DNA from: Pelobates cultripes
Lineage: Eukaryota; Chordata; Amphibia; Anura; Pelobatidae
NCBI GenBank assembly: GCA_933207985.1
Contig: OW240917.1
Location: forward strand, 120,079,257-120,143,256
Direction: 5' to 3'
DNA length: 64,000 bases
Under the pieces are notes generated by a model. The model was not told where the DNA came from and made no database searches. It saw nothing but the letters and a program-made list of their open reading frames with translations. Both the position numbers and the translations under genes were made by a program. This document shows, piece after piece, positions 9,920 to 21,600 of this stretch. Every line of letters begins with the position of its first letter. The stretch's first letter is position 1.

Positions 9920-11972
9920 TGTAACGGATCACCTGGCACCCCGACTGGGTACCTCCGTTAAAGGATGCTCCTAGTGCTTCCTGAGGGCTCCAAGCACTCC
10001 AGCCGACACCATAACCACTGTAGACTCCTCCAGAGAGCAAGACAGGAACAAGCTCTTACAAGAGCTTAGTAGTGATATAGCAAGGGAGTATGACTAGCAT
10101 AGCAATCCCTTGTAGCAGATTCCCCCAGTAACAAGACGACACTTCGTTTTGAGGGTCAAGCAGAACTGACTGTACTGGCACATACAGCCTCTTTTATTCA
10201 CAATCCACAAACATTGTACTGTCCACAGGGTTTTGAAATACAACCAATCAATCCATACAATATACACAGACACTCCCACACAAAATCCTCCCCTCTGCCT
10301 GTGATATTATTACTGAACACAATGGGTAATATAATTATCATAGGCAGAGAAATACAGTTTTTACAAAATATGAATAACTTCCCAAATATACATGCCATTC
10401 ACATAAAACATACATTTTCAGAATCCGCATGCTTGAAATATACACATACTCAAAAATCAGGGCAATCGGTTCAGGGGATAAAAAGTTAAGGGAAAGTCCT
10501 ATTTGACAAAATGAAGCATGGTTTTTCTGCCCAAAACCAGTTCCATAGAGTCTTCTATCCTGGAGATAATTGGGAAGTAATCCAATTATCTCCAAGGACA
10601 GAGGCAAAACTCCATTAGCCACATGGTAGCAAAATACAATAAAATACATAAAAATATATAACTGTGCAGCGATTGCATAAAACGGGTACATTCAACATAT
10701 CCACAGATAGCTTAGATCTGCGCAAATTATTACTGAATGGCGCTCAGATCACATACATACAGTTCAATTGCCATGGAGCCAAATGTGGCAAAACCAACTT
10801 CGCCACTAGGCATTGGAGAAGCCTGTTTGCCCGCCTCCTGCCTGCTGACTATGGCCCCTGGGAGATTTGGCCCTTTAAATACAGTATTTGGGCATATTGT
10901 ATTTTATTATGCTGCTGCTGGCCCTTTAAGAACCATCTGGGGACATACTGTGGAGTTACTGGGTGGCCACCATTTCAGGTATCAGAGGCACATGGTAAGA
11001 ACAATGGATGAAGCACATGGTGAGAACAATGGATGGTGGCCATTTTAACTCACGGACACTGTTTGGACCTTTCTACACGGTGCCATCTCGCCAGTATTTG
11101 GTGCACGAAGACATTGTTCAGTAGTTTTAAACTATACAACACATTATACAGTAATTATTTTTCATATAGCCTGTATATGTTCTGCAGAATCTGCATTAAA
11201 CTGCGTCTTCCAAACTACTGAACGGGTCTGGGTGAATTTTGGATATGTGGTTCACCCAGATACCCCGGTTCCGAGGATATACTTTTTATGGGGTTATTGC
11301 ATGTTTTGGGGTCCCTGTGATGTGTTTTATGATACTGTATTTCTCTGCCTGTGATAATTAGATTAACCATTGTGTTCAGTAATCATATCACAGGCAGAGG
11401 GGAGGATTTTGTGTGGGAGTGTCTGTGTGTATTGATTGGTTGTATTTCAAATCCCTGTGGGCAGTACTATGTTTGTGGATTGTGAATAAAAGAGGCTGTA
11501 TGTGCCAGTACAGTCAGTTCTGCTTGACCCCAAAACGAAGTGTTGTCTCGTTATTGGGGGAATTGGATTGTATGCTGATTGCCAGGAGTGTAAGCTGATT
11601 GTATGCTTTTGCTGTTCAGCTGCTTACAGCATTCATATGCTTGAGAGCATTCAAATGCTTCTCCGGTACAGTGGTTGTGGTGTCTGCTGCGTGCTTGGAG
11701 TCCTCAGGAAGCGCTAGGAGCATCCTTCGACGGAGGTACCCAGTCGGGGTGCCAGGTGTTCCGTTACACCAAAGTCTTTCACATAGTCTTTCGTTATACG
11801 AATGGGCTCCATGGCATAGCTATCTGGGGTAACAATGCTCACATAGGGAAAGTACCGAATTTCGGGTCTTTGCAGGGAAAATCCAGCATTTCAACATGGG
11901 GCCATAGTCACAGGGCAGGAGGCTGGCAATCAGTCTTCTCCAATGCCCAGTGGCGAGGCTGGTTCTGCCACA
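9920..11972 (-). mobile_element. Solo LTR (minus) inside the L2 LINE, itself split
   Basis: In plus coordinates it begins TGTAACGGATC and ends GGTTCTGCCACA. CTTGG occurs at 9915-9919 and again at 11973-11977. Subtracting the inner LTR (10784-11768) and its 5-bp duplication leaves about 1063 bases, normal for the family. Removing it rejoins the LINE reading frame exactly at the codons for Leu-Gly. The interrupting copy lies in the opposite orientation. Confidence 0.9.
10784..11768 (+). mobile_element. Solo LTR (plus) nested in the minus-strand LTR
   Basis: Starts TGTGGCAAAACC, ends GTTCCGTTACA, 985 bases. CCAAA at 10779-10783 is repeated at 11769-11773. AATAAA at 11485-11490 marks a probable poly-A signal. 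It contains the family's 'tatcacaggcagaggggagg' block. It is the youngest of three stacked insertions here. Confidence 0.92.
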
Positions 11973-11977
11973 CTTGG

Positions 11978-13050
11978 TAAACTCATTAGCTCCTTTGGCT
12001 TCCAATATCATTTCTATGTGGATGACACACAAATCTATCTGTCCTCTACTGATCTCTCCCCGTTCCTCTTGACTAGTGTCTCTGATTGCCTCTTTGCTAT
12101 TTCTAACTGGATGGCTGCCCACTTCCTTAAACACAACTTGACCAAAACTGAAATTCTGGTCTTTCCTCCCTCAAGTGTTGCTACCCCTGTGTCTGTCTCC
12201 CTCCAAGTCAACCGTGCTACCAGCAGTTCCACCACGCAGACTCACTGCCTACGTGTTCTCTTTGACTCCGACCTCTCCTTCACGCCTCATGTTCAGCCTA
12301 TCGCTAAATCCTGCCGCTTCCATTTCAAAAGCATTGCGTGCATCCGACCCTATTTAACGCCAGATGTGACTAAGGTGCTGGTCCATTCCACTGTCCTTTC
12401 TTTCCTTAACTACTGTAAACCGCTTCTCAGTGGTCTTACGTGCTCCCAACTTCCACCGATACAGTCCATAATGAATGCCGCGGTGAGGCTCATCTTCCTG
12501 TCAGCCTGCACTGCCCACACCTCACCCTACTGTCAGTCCCTACATTGGCTCCCTGTAAGATATAGGGCTCAATTTTAAATTCTGGTTCTTGCTTTCAAAT
12601 CTCTACATAATGCTGCTCCCACCTATCTATCCTCCCTAATACACAAGTATGTCCCGTCTAGGCCCTTACACCTCTGATGCTTGCCTTCAAGAATTCTCAA
12701 GGGCTGCACCGTTCCTCTGGAACTCACTTCCCTCCTCCGTTAGTTGCTCACCCAGTCTCCACTCCTTCAAAAAAATCATTAAAAACACACTTCTTCACAA
12801 AAGTGTATCAATTAAACTGTTAATAGCTCCCTACTGATTCCTCTCTTGAAACTGTCATTAGTGTAATACTATCCTTACCTTTTGTGTCACTTTACCCCAC
12901 TCCCTCTAGCATGTAAGCTCATTGAGCAGTGCCCTGTCTGTCCAACTTGTCTGGTTACAACTACATGGTTGTTCGTCCACCCACTGTAAAGCGCTGTGGA
13001 ATTTGCTGGCGCTATATAAATAACAACATAATAATAACAATAATTATTAT
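11978..13050 (+). pseudogene. L2-type LINE reverse transcriptase, 3' portion and tail
   Basis: The frame resumes after the LTR with the catalytic motif [11 protein letters not shown], then '[16 protein letters not shown]' (thumb) and the C-terminal '[10 protein letters not shown]' typical of CR1/L2 LINEs. It is open to about 12578, then broken by several stops. The 3' end at 12970-13050 carries 'ctgtaaagcgctgtggaatt', 'gcgctatataaataa' and a TAA-rich microsatellite, the usual L2-type tail. The copy is inactive. Confidence 0.8.
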
Positions 13051-13364
13051 TGCAGACCCCCCGGGCTAGACACCCTATTCAGAGGTCCTTCCCTCTTCCC
13101 TAAGCACCCACACATCATGCCTTGTCTTATCTCAATTGACCCCCCCATATGAGATGACCCTATGAATGGGATGACAACATAAACTGATCTAATGTCACGA
13201 ATTAAAAACCCACCGCTAACTGGTCAAGAATTGAGTAGCTTTCTAAACCCTACGTTATACATAATATACCAACACAATAGCGTCAGATGAGGCTTAGGAT
13301 GACCTAACCAAATACCGTGCAACAGATGCCCTGAATTCAAACGAACAAACTGTACCCAATTTGT
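13051..13364. other. Non-coding stretch, nothing recognised
   Basis: C-rich sequence following the LINE tail. I see no frame or repeat signature. Confidence 0.4.
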
Positions 13365-13761
13365 TTGTATACCGAACAGTTTACCCAATACAGTCGTGTG
13401 CCGTCAATTGACTTATTTGACACTAGGCCAAACCACAACCCTAACGTTCTCAGGGGTTCACTGGGTGGCCATCGATTCGTATGTATGAATAGGACCACTT
13501 ATATTTGTGTTAATTCATCTGAAAGAGGCGGCATTCGGGAGAAACAACATACGAATGAAGCGGCACACGACCATTACACACACAAACAATTATGTGAACT
13601 ATTGTTCAACATTTTACTCTGCATGAAAGAAACTGGCCACACCAGCTGAATTCATGGAACTATTTTGGGCAGGAGCCTCGTGTGTGGCTGGGCAGAAATG
13701 GGACTTCCATCTAACTTACGAACCCCTGAACCCCTGAACCGATTGGGATGATTTTTAAATA

Positions 13762-15355
13762 CAGTTGCAAGAAAAAGTATGTGAACCCTTTGTAATGATA
13801 TGGATTTCTGCTCAAATTGGTCATAAAATGTGATCTGATCATCATCTAAGTCACAACAATAGACAATCACAGTCTGCTTAAATTAATAACACACAAAGAA
13901 TGAAATGTTGCCATGTTTTTATTGAACACACCTCGTAAACATTCACAGTGCAGGTGGAAAAAGTATGTGAACCCTTGGATTTAATAACTGGTTGAACCTC
14001 CTTTGGCAGCAATAACTTCAACCAAACGTTTCCTGTAGTTGCAGATCAGACGTGCACAACGGTCAGGAGTAATTCTTGACCATTCCTCTTTACAGAACTG
14101 TTTCAGTTCAGCAATATTCTTGGGATGTCTGGTGTGAATCGCTTTCTTGAGGTCATGCCACAGCATCTCAATCGGGTTGAGGTCAGGACTCTGACTGGGC
14201 CACTTCAGAAGGTGTATTTTCTTCTGTTTAAGCCATTCTGTTGTTGATTTACTTCTATGCTTTGGGTCATTGTCCTGTTGCAACACCCATCTTCTGTTGA
14301 GCTTCAGCTGGTAGACAGATGGCCTTAAGTTCTCCTGCAAAATGTCTTGATAAACTTGGGAATTCATTTTTCCTTCGATGATAGCAATCCGTCCAGGCCC
14401 TGACGCAGCAAAGCAGCCCCAAACCATGATGCCCCCACCACCATACTTCACAGTTGGGATGAGGTTTTGATGTTGGTGTACTGTGCCTTTTTTTCGCCAC
14501 ACATAGTGTTGTGTGTTTCTTCCAAACAACTCAACTTTGGTTTCATCTGTCCACAGAATATTTTGCCAGTACTGCTGTGGAACATCCAGGTGCTCTTGTG
14601 CAAACTGTAAAAGTGCAGCAATGTTTTGTTTGGACAGCAGTGGCTTCCTCTGTGGTATCCTCCCATGAAATCCATTCTTGTTTAGTGTTTTGCGTATTGT
14701 AGATTCGCTAACAGGGATGTTAGCATTTGCCAGTGACTTTTGTAAGTCTTTAGCTGACACTATAGGATTTTTCTTCATCTCATTGAGCAGTCTACGCTGT
14801 GCTCTTGCAGTCATCTTTACAGGACGGCCACTCCTAGGGAGAGTGCTGAACTTTCTCCATTTATAGACAATTTGAACAGCAAGGCTTTTGGAGATACTTT
14901 TAAAACCCTTTCCAGCTTTATGCAAGTCAACAATTCTTAATCGTAGGTCTTCTGAGAGCTCTTTTGTGTGAGGCATCATTCACATCAGGCAATGCTTCTT
15001 GTGAAAAGCAAACCCAGAACTGGTGTGTGTTCTTTATAGGGCAGGGCAGCTGTAACCAACACCTCCAATCTCATCTCATTGATTGGACTCCAGTTGGCTG
15101 ACATCTCACTCCAATTAGCTCTTGGAGATGTCACTAGTCTAGGGGTTCACATACTTTTTCCACCTGCACTGTGAATGTTTACATGGTGTGTTCAATAAAA
15201 ACATGGCAACATTTCATTGTTTGTGTGTTATTAGTTTAAGCAGACTGTGATTGTCTATTGTTGTGACTTAGATGATGATCAGATCACATTTTATGACCAA
15301 TTTGTGCAGAAATCCATATCATTCCAAAGGGTTCACATACTTTTTCTTGCAACTG
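13762..15355 (-). mobile_element. Tc1-type DNA transposon, nearly complete
   Basis: The element is bounded by TA at 13760-13761 and 15356-15357. Its terminal inverted repeat is CAGTTGCAAGAAAAAGTATG and its complement. A further subterminal copy of the 'cacatactttttccacctgc' motif lies about 200 bases in from each end, giving an IR/DR-like layout. The one gene is on the minus strand (13981-14979). A 170-base piece of the same family, with a 12-bp internal deletion, is at 41261-41430. Confidence 0.92.
13981..14979 (-). CDS. Tc1 transposase, DD34E
   Basis: A 332-residue cut-and-paste transposase. An N-terminal helix-turn-helix region lies around residues 10-40, a GRP-hook-like 'SGRPVK' at 50-55, and the second DNA-binding half at 60-105. 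The catalytic core follows. Asp145 (LWTDETK), Asp236 (LQQDNDPK) and Glu271 (DLNPIE) are all present, with exactly 34 residues between the last two, and the Gly-rich box ([10 protein letters not shown]) is intact. The frame is uninterrupted. The segment between the first helix-turn-helix and the GRP motif looks several residues short against typical Tc1 proteins ('[20 protein letters not shown]'), so DNA binding may be impaired. It would act in the nucleus on the 13762-15355 ends. Confidence 0.9.
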   Translation of the reverse strand: MMPHTKELSEDLRLRIVDLHKAGKGFKSISKSLAVQIVYKWRKFSTLPRSGRPVKMTARAQRRLLNEMKKNPIVSAKDLQKSLANANIPVSESTIRKTLNKNGFHGRIPQRKPLLSKQNIAALLQFAQEHLDVPQQYWQNILWTDETKVELFGRNTQHYVWRKKGTVHQHQNLIPTVKYGGGGIMVWGCFAASGPGRIAIIEGKMNSQVYQDILQENLRPSVYQLKLNRRWVLQQDNDPKHRSKSTTEWLKQKKIHLLKWPSQSPDLNPIEMLWHDLKKAIHTRHPKNIAELKQFCKEEWSRITPDRCARLICNYRKRLVEVIAAKGGSTSY

Positions 15356-15830
15356 TATGTTGTTTCCCTAGGTCGGGTTTATTAGAAAATGTATGTTTTT
15401 AATGGGGTTCGGATATGATCTTAGGGTATTTCTGAAAATGTATAAAAATGGTCATTGATACAGTAATTAACTGAATTATCTCTCAAGCAAAGGGGAGGGG
15501 TTGTGTGTAATGTATGGGAGTGTCTCATTGTCTGACTCTATGTTTATTGGTTGTTCACTGTATGTCCCTGTGACCAACAAGGTCCAGCTGGGTGTCACAC
15601 TTGTTTGGAAAAGTTGCAAAAAAGGCCAGTGTAGCCCATTAAACATCAGTTCTGCTTAACCCTCAACAGGTAGCCTTGTCTCGTGCTTGTAGGGAACCTG
15701 CTTCATAACTAATCACCAGCTCTTGTAAGAGCTCTACTACACCTTCGACTACCTGTTCGGCTGAGATGACATCTGGAGAATACTGCAGCACCGCTCTTTC
15801 CAAGGGAAAAGGACGTCTCTAACGGCATAC

Positions 15831-17284
15831 ACCCCTCTGATACTCTGGGTGGCCATTACATACTGGCTGGGGAATATATGTATGGTACAGCTCTGCAAGT
15901 GGAGCGTCACCTTATAGCAGCACCTTGATGACAAAAGCCGGACAGCCCACAATTGTTATTATTGCATCTGCATATTGGGTCTATGTTTGTGTCATGACAT
16001 TGTGTAATCAGTTCCATGCTTACAGACTGGCAATGTGAAGAAACTGCAGTACTAAGTATCAATGTGACAATTTTGATTGTATGACTCAAGTCTTATTTAG
16101 CTCCCTCCTCCCCCTTTCTTTTCTGCATCTCCTATGTTTTGGATTATTGACAAAATAAAAATGGTCAAATTGAAGATAAAAATGGCAACACAAAGTATAA
16201 GTAGTTTTGAAAGTGCTAAGTTGTTATTTATATAAAATGTCTCATGGCAGACCAATATTTTGTTAAAACCTTCCTTAACAGGCAATTGTGTAATTTTTAC
16301 TGCAATATTACAAATTGTTCAATTATTAACTCATTTTATTGTGTTTTTTTCACGTTACTATTGCCACTTATGAAATTATCACAAAGCGAAACAATACACC
16401 GCTGTTGTTCTGTTCTTGAATGCTACAGAATTATAGTAATAATATTGTAATAACATTTTAAATTAAAGGCATTTGCAACAACATTCTCTTTTCATACTTT
16501 ACATCTGCCATCCCATGACAACACATCTGACATTCATTGAGAGAAAAATAAAAAAAACAACAAAAAACACATTTTAAAACACATTCCTAGTGTATATTTT
16601 ATTTAGGCATTTTATTTAAGCATTACATATGAATGAAGCTGCAACTCATGTGAATGGAGAAATGGGGCTATTTATCACTTTTCAAGAGAAGTTTGCAATA
16701 TTTATGTGGAACAAACAGCACTAGATGTATTAAAAATGATACCAATGTAATTGGAGGACTTTAGTGAGATCATAACATGTGTGAAAACTAACAGATGTAC
16801 AGTATCTTCACTATGCCTCCAATGCTACTTTCAAATACACCGACTCATATCACATATTATTAATAATATAATTTCCATAGTTTTTTAGTAAAAAAAACAA
16901 CACATTTTAAAAGAGACCAGATTGTTCCATTCACGGTCTCCAGCTGCAGCAGCAGGATATGAACTGAATTCTATATTTCTTGCTGTTTAACAGCATTAGA
17001 CACCTGAAAAAATAATACGCAGAGCAAGGTTCATGGCAGGTTCATTAAAATGAAAGAAATAATAACATTATTGAAAAAAATAAATACAGAATGATCAGTT
17101 ATAATCTGATGTTTGGAGGACATCCGTGTCTATTGGTGGTGGCTGATGCATTTTGGTTTGGTGGTTTGTATCCAAACAGATAAAACTTAAAAGAAATTCA
17201 TTTCTGTTTAGATTTTTTAGAGAGATAAGTACAAAGGTAACATTTAATCTTTGCTCAAAAAAAAATTATGAAGGCATGCTAAAT
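15831..17284. other. AT-rich non-coding stretch
   Basis: No long frame, terminal repeat or known family motif is seen. The frames present are short and compositionally like random AT-rich sequence. Confidence 0.5.
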
Positions 17285-17465
17285 CTAATTTTATGGCAAG
17301 ACAGGAGGCTTCATATTTGCTTATCTTTCTTTACTGTAACTCCCAGCAGCAAAGAAATGGTTAACAATGTTGTATGGAAAAATCAACCAATCACAACATA
17401 TCTCAACTACAATATAGTGTCATCAAACTCCTCCCACTTCCTCTTTCTTTGCTGCTTGCCTCCCA

Positions 17466-17721
17466 GGTGAGTCTGCTCCAATTACATTGCCTTACTGGTT
17501 TAAGTTAATTCAATATTTTTTTTTTTATTTATACCTTGTTACAGCATACTCAGAATTCAGCTTAAAAAATTTATTTTTTTAATTTAATCACCTTTCCCTT
17601 TAAATATTTTCCTCTTTTCCTCACACATATTTTGTATTTTTTCCTTATTTCACTGTTCTGTTATTGTCATTGCTTTTCCTTTAAATTTAGGTGTCCTAAC
17701 CGATTACTTTTTTTGTTCCAG
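17466..17721 (+). other. Candidate first intron in the DIRS leader
   Basis: CAG|GTGAGT at 17464-17472 is a strong donor match. A pyrimidine-rich run ending 'tttttttgttccag' at about 17721 is a good acceptor. A second donor-like GAAG|GTAGGT near 18027 and an acceptor 'tttttctccaacag' ending at 18134 would make a second intron. This is prediction from consensus only. Confidence 0.3.
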
Positions 17722-17764
17722 TGCACGGAGGGTTTTTTCAAACCCTGCCGCTTTCAATCAGCTG

Positions 17765-17849
17765 GCCGCGGCTCTATTCTCTCAGGGAGAGCCGCGGCCC
17801 ATTCTCTGTCTCTCTTCAGCCGCGGACTCCATTTCCCAGAGTCCGCGGC
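17765..17849 (+). repeat. Two adjacent GC-rich hairpins in the DIRS leader
   Basis: 'gccgcggctct' at 17765-17775 pairs with 'agagccgcggc' at 17788-17798, and 'gccgcggactc' at 17819-17829 pairs with 'gagtccgcggc' at 17839-17849. Each is a perfect 11-bp stem, and the two share the GCCGCGG half. They stand out in an otherwise AT-rich leader. Confidence 0.85.
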
Positions 17850-18168
17850 TGCTTTTTTCCCGCCGTTACCTTCCTCCCTCCTACCAAAGGCGATTGCCAT
17901 TTCTACGGCGGCGATCTCGCGGCGGCCATCTTAAACCTTAGTAGTAACGGCTAACGGCTCCTCCACTGCGGCGCACAAATTTTACAATCATCCTAGTGGG
18001 TACAGACCTTATTAATAGTTTGTGGAAGGTAGGTTTTGCTGCCACCTTATATCTTCACTTTTTTTTTTTTTTTTCACAAGCTCATTAAAAATGATCTTTT
18101 ACTTATCTATCTCCTATCTGTTTTTCTCCAACAGGCTTTGCCCAACACAGGACCATTTTATTACTATC

Positions 18169-18602
18169 TGGGTGAACCCCTTTCTTTAAATTGTATAATT
18201 ACAGTGTGGTTTTTGTTTTGACCAAATTTTGCTGTTTGACCATTTTATTTCCCTCATGTGGGTGAACCCCACTTACTTATCTAAAGTACATATTATGTAC
18301 AATATTTGTGTGGCTGACACCACCTACTGAAAACACTGCTGTGTAAATATTTATGTGGCTAACACCACCTGATTTATTTTCTGTGGGTGACCCCCATTAC
18401 TTACTGTGCATTATATATACATTATATATATTACTAGTGTAATTTTATAGTGGTGACCCCACCTCACTAAATTCACAAGATTTCTAGTACTCTCAATCTG
18501 TATTATTGGGTGACCCCCATTATTTGTCATTTGCTAATTTATTGTGCCAAGCATTTGTGGGTGACCCCCCATTGATTCTGACGTCTCGTGGGTGACCCCC
18601 AC
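18169..18602 (+). repeat. Nine-copy array of GTGGGTGACCCCCAC motif
   Basis: Copies or close variants start at 18169, 18258, 18310, 18355, 18383, 18450, 18507, 18557 and 18588, spaced irregularly 28-89 bases apart, just upstream of the first start codon at 18684. Most copies can form a 4-5 bp stem (GTGGG with CCCAC) around a TGACC-type loop. The stem is kept in variants such as GTGGCTGACACCAC, where both sides differ from the consensus. Function is unknown; RNA packaging, translation control or protein binding are possibilities. Confidence 0.8.
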
Positions 18603-18683
18603 CTCATATTTTTTTTCTAATTGAGTTGCCTCATCCTTAATTGATACTCTAATAGGGTTTACATTTATCTTGAAATTGTCATT

Positions 18684-21600
18684 ATGTCAGATCGCCAAGA
18701 CCCTGCGATTTCTGCTGAACTTAAGGAATGGCTTTTCTCAACAATCGCAGAGTCCATTCCTAAGGCTCTGGCAGCCTACCATGAACGTAATCCAGAGGTA
18801 CACCCCTCTACACAACAGCCCTCTGATTCTGAGGACTCCCATATTTCCGACCAAGATAACGCCCCGCGCAAGAGACCCTGGAAAGGGAATAGCGCTACTG
18901 CGGGCAAGGGCAAAGCTCCTGCTAAGGTCATTAAACAATCTAAACCTTACGTTTTGCAGGATGCTACAGACCCTACAGAGGGTTCTACTTCACGTTTATC
19001 TGGCCATATTCTAAGTGACTATGACCCTAATTACTCGGATGAGGATCCCATGGTGAATGTGCCCCAGGATTCCTCAGCATCGGAGTTTGTGAAAGAAACC
19101 TTCCTAAGTCAAGATCACAAGAGTAAGGTACCTGACTCAGACACCCTCCTGGATGCTTCAGGCCTTCCCCTTTTTGACCCAAGGGTGATACGCCACCCGC
19201 GCTCAGCAGAATGGGCTCCCCCAGATCATATTGCTAATTTCTGTAAACTGTGGCTTCGCAAGCCTCTCGAAAAAGAAATCAGAAACAAACTAAGGGCTGA
19301 ATGCCCGAGACCAACTATTCCAGGCAAAGTTGCCTCTACCCCTGAATTTGACCCCATGCTGGTCACCTATTTAACAAAATCTGGTAAAGACCCTCGTAAG
19401 GGTATTGAACAGGGTTTGAAAGCAACCCAAGACAAATTATTGGACATTTCAGGTCCTATCATACAGATATTCATACTCGCAGATGAGGCACTCACCAGCG
19501 GTGAACTTGATCCGCACATTATAAGAGAATGGGCACAGAGAGCCCTTTGCCTTTTGGGCAACGCCAATACGGCTATTTCAATTGAGAGACGCAAAGCGGC
19601 ACTGTACAAAATCGATGCCAAACTGGTGGATTTGAGCACTAAAGAACTAGGCCCAGAGGCCGATGGTCTTTTATTTGGTAACAGTTTCATGCGAGACCTC
19701 TCCAAGCATGTCTCAGTTTTTACCACACTCAATAAAGCCCAGTCCTCCCTACGTAGGGTGTTCCGTCCCACTTTTCAAAATCGTTTTTCTGGGAGAGCTG
19801 GTCGCTCAAGGGGCCGAGCTACCAGTAGAGCAGCCTTTTCAGGCTACAGGCCCCGACCCACAGAGTATTGGTCCACGGGATACTCACGACCCTACCACAG
19901 GCAGCTGTTCAACACCAGAGGCTCAATTCGAGGACGTGGCTCTGCATCCCTGCGCGGACGCACTGCTTCAGGTAATGGACCTTGCTTATTTAAAAACTGT
20001 ATCAATCGCAGGTCGATTAACATTCTTTTTCCCACAGTGGAAACTTCTTTCTCAGGATCTTTGGATCCTTCATACAGTCACAGGTTTCAAAATAGATTTT
20101 ATCACACATCCAGTTCAATATTCTCACCCGACACCCTTAGGGATGTCAAAAGCAGATACTCTAACCTTGAACACAGAACTGACAAAATTGTTACACAAAG
20201 GGGCAATCGAACCTTCGCCTTTCCCTTGCACCTTCCTCAGCAATATATTTCTGGTTCGGAAGAAAACGGGGGACCATCGTCCCATTATCAACCTCAAGGC
20301 GTTGAATCGCTTTATCACATACCGTCATTTCAAGATGGAAGGTATCCATCTTCTCAGGGACTTGCTCTGCATGGGATACTGGTTCTCCAGATTCGACCTC
20401 AAAGATGCTTATCTGACGGTCCCTGTAGCACCAAGTCACCGTGCCTTCCTCCAATTCCGTTGGCAAGGCGACATTTGGCAGTTCACCTGCCTCCCCTTCG
20501 GACTTTGTTCTGCTCCATGGTGTTTCACCAAGTTGATGAAACCAGTCATGGCGCTCCTTCGTTCTCAGGGCATACGTTCAATTATATATTTGGACGATAT
20601 CCTGATCATGGCACAAGATCAGCAATTACTTCGCACACACACACACATGACCTCTGCCCTCCTTCAAAACCTAGGTTTTGTCATAAATTACCAGAAATCA
20701 GACCTGGTACCTTCTCAAATAGTCCAATTTTTGGGTTTTCAGATAGATTCAGTTCAAGCAACTCTACAATTACCCTACTCCAAAATCAAAAACATAAAGC
20801 GAGAGATTCAAAAATTACTCAAGTCACAACGACCTCGACTCCGCGACCTAGCACACGTGCTGGGTCTTCTGTCTGCATCAATTCAGGCTATTTTTCCAGG
20901 GCCCTTGCATTACAGAGCAATGCAACGGCTGAAAACCTCCTATTTACATCGCTCGACCTCCTACGACCAATTCATTTCCCTAACGGACGAAGTTCTTATC
21001 GAACTTCACTGGTGGCTTCGCAATATGGAAGCCTGGAATGGGAAAGCGATTTTCGGATCTCAACCAGATTTTATTCTGGAATCCGATGCCAGCCTACTCG
21101 GTTGGGGCGCTACGTGCGCCCAATCATACACAGGAGGTCTCTGGTCCCCGTCGGAACGAGCACTTCACATAAATTGTCTCGAGCTCATTGCCGGATCCTT
21201 CGCGATCCGCAGCTTTGCCAAAGAAGCCTCCAACTGCTCTCTGGTACTTCGGATGGACAACATCTCCACAGTACGATATGTAAACCGTCTCGGAGGGTCC
21301 AAATCGAAACTACTGTCAGACCTCACCAAGGATCTGTATCAGTTTTGCTTAGACAGGAATCTGTCTATTCGGGCCGAGTATCTCCCAGGCCCCGACAATT
21401 TAGTCGCGGACTGGTTCTCACGTCACTGGAGGGATGCCAGCGACTGGCAATTAGATCCTCTTCTATTTCACCACATTCACCTATTGCGGGGACCGCTCAC
21501 TCTCAACCTCTTCGCGTCTCGGCTGAATCGTCAAACAGACGATTATTTCAGCTGGTTACCAGACCCTCTATCCCTTGCTGTCGACGCTTTTCTCCAACAT

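Larger units (their letters stand above)
13365..15830 (+). mobile_element. Diverged LTR (second family) split by a Tc1 element
   Basis: The segment before the Tc1 (13650-13759: 'ctattttgggcaggagcctc', 'ccgattgggatgattttt') and after it (15358-15830: 'gggaggggttgtgtg', 'ctcttgtaagagctc') matches, in order, the LTR-like sequence at 55015-55756. The two halves are therefore one interrupted LTR. Its own ends are not clearly preserved; the left limit is approximate. Confidence 0.5.

Noticed and set aside
18738..20466. Minus-strand frames opposite the DIRS genes
   Set aside because: They are shadows of the doubly open coding region and lack any domain.
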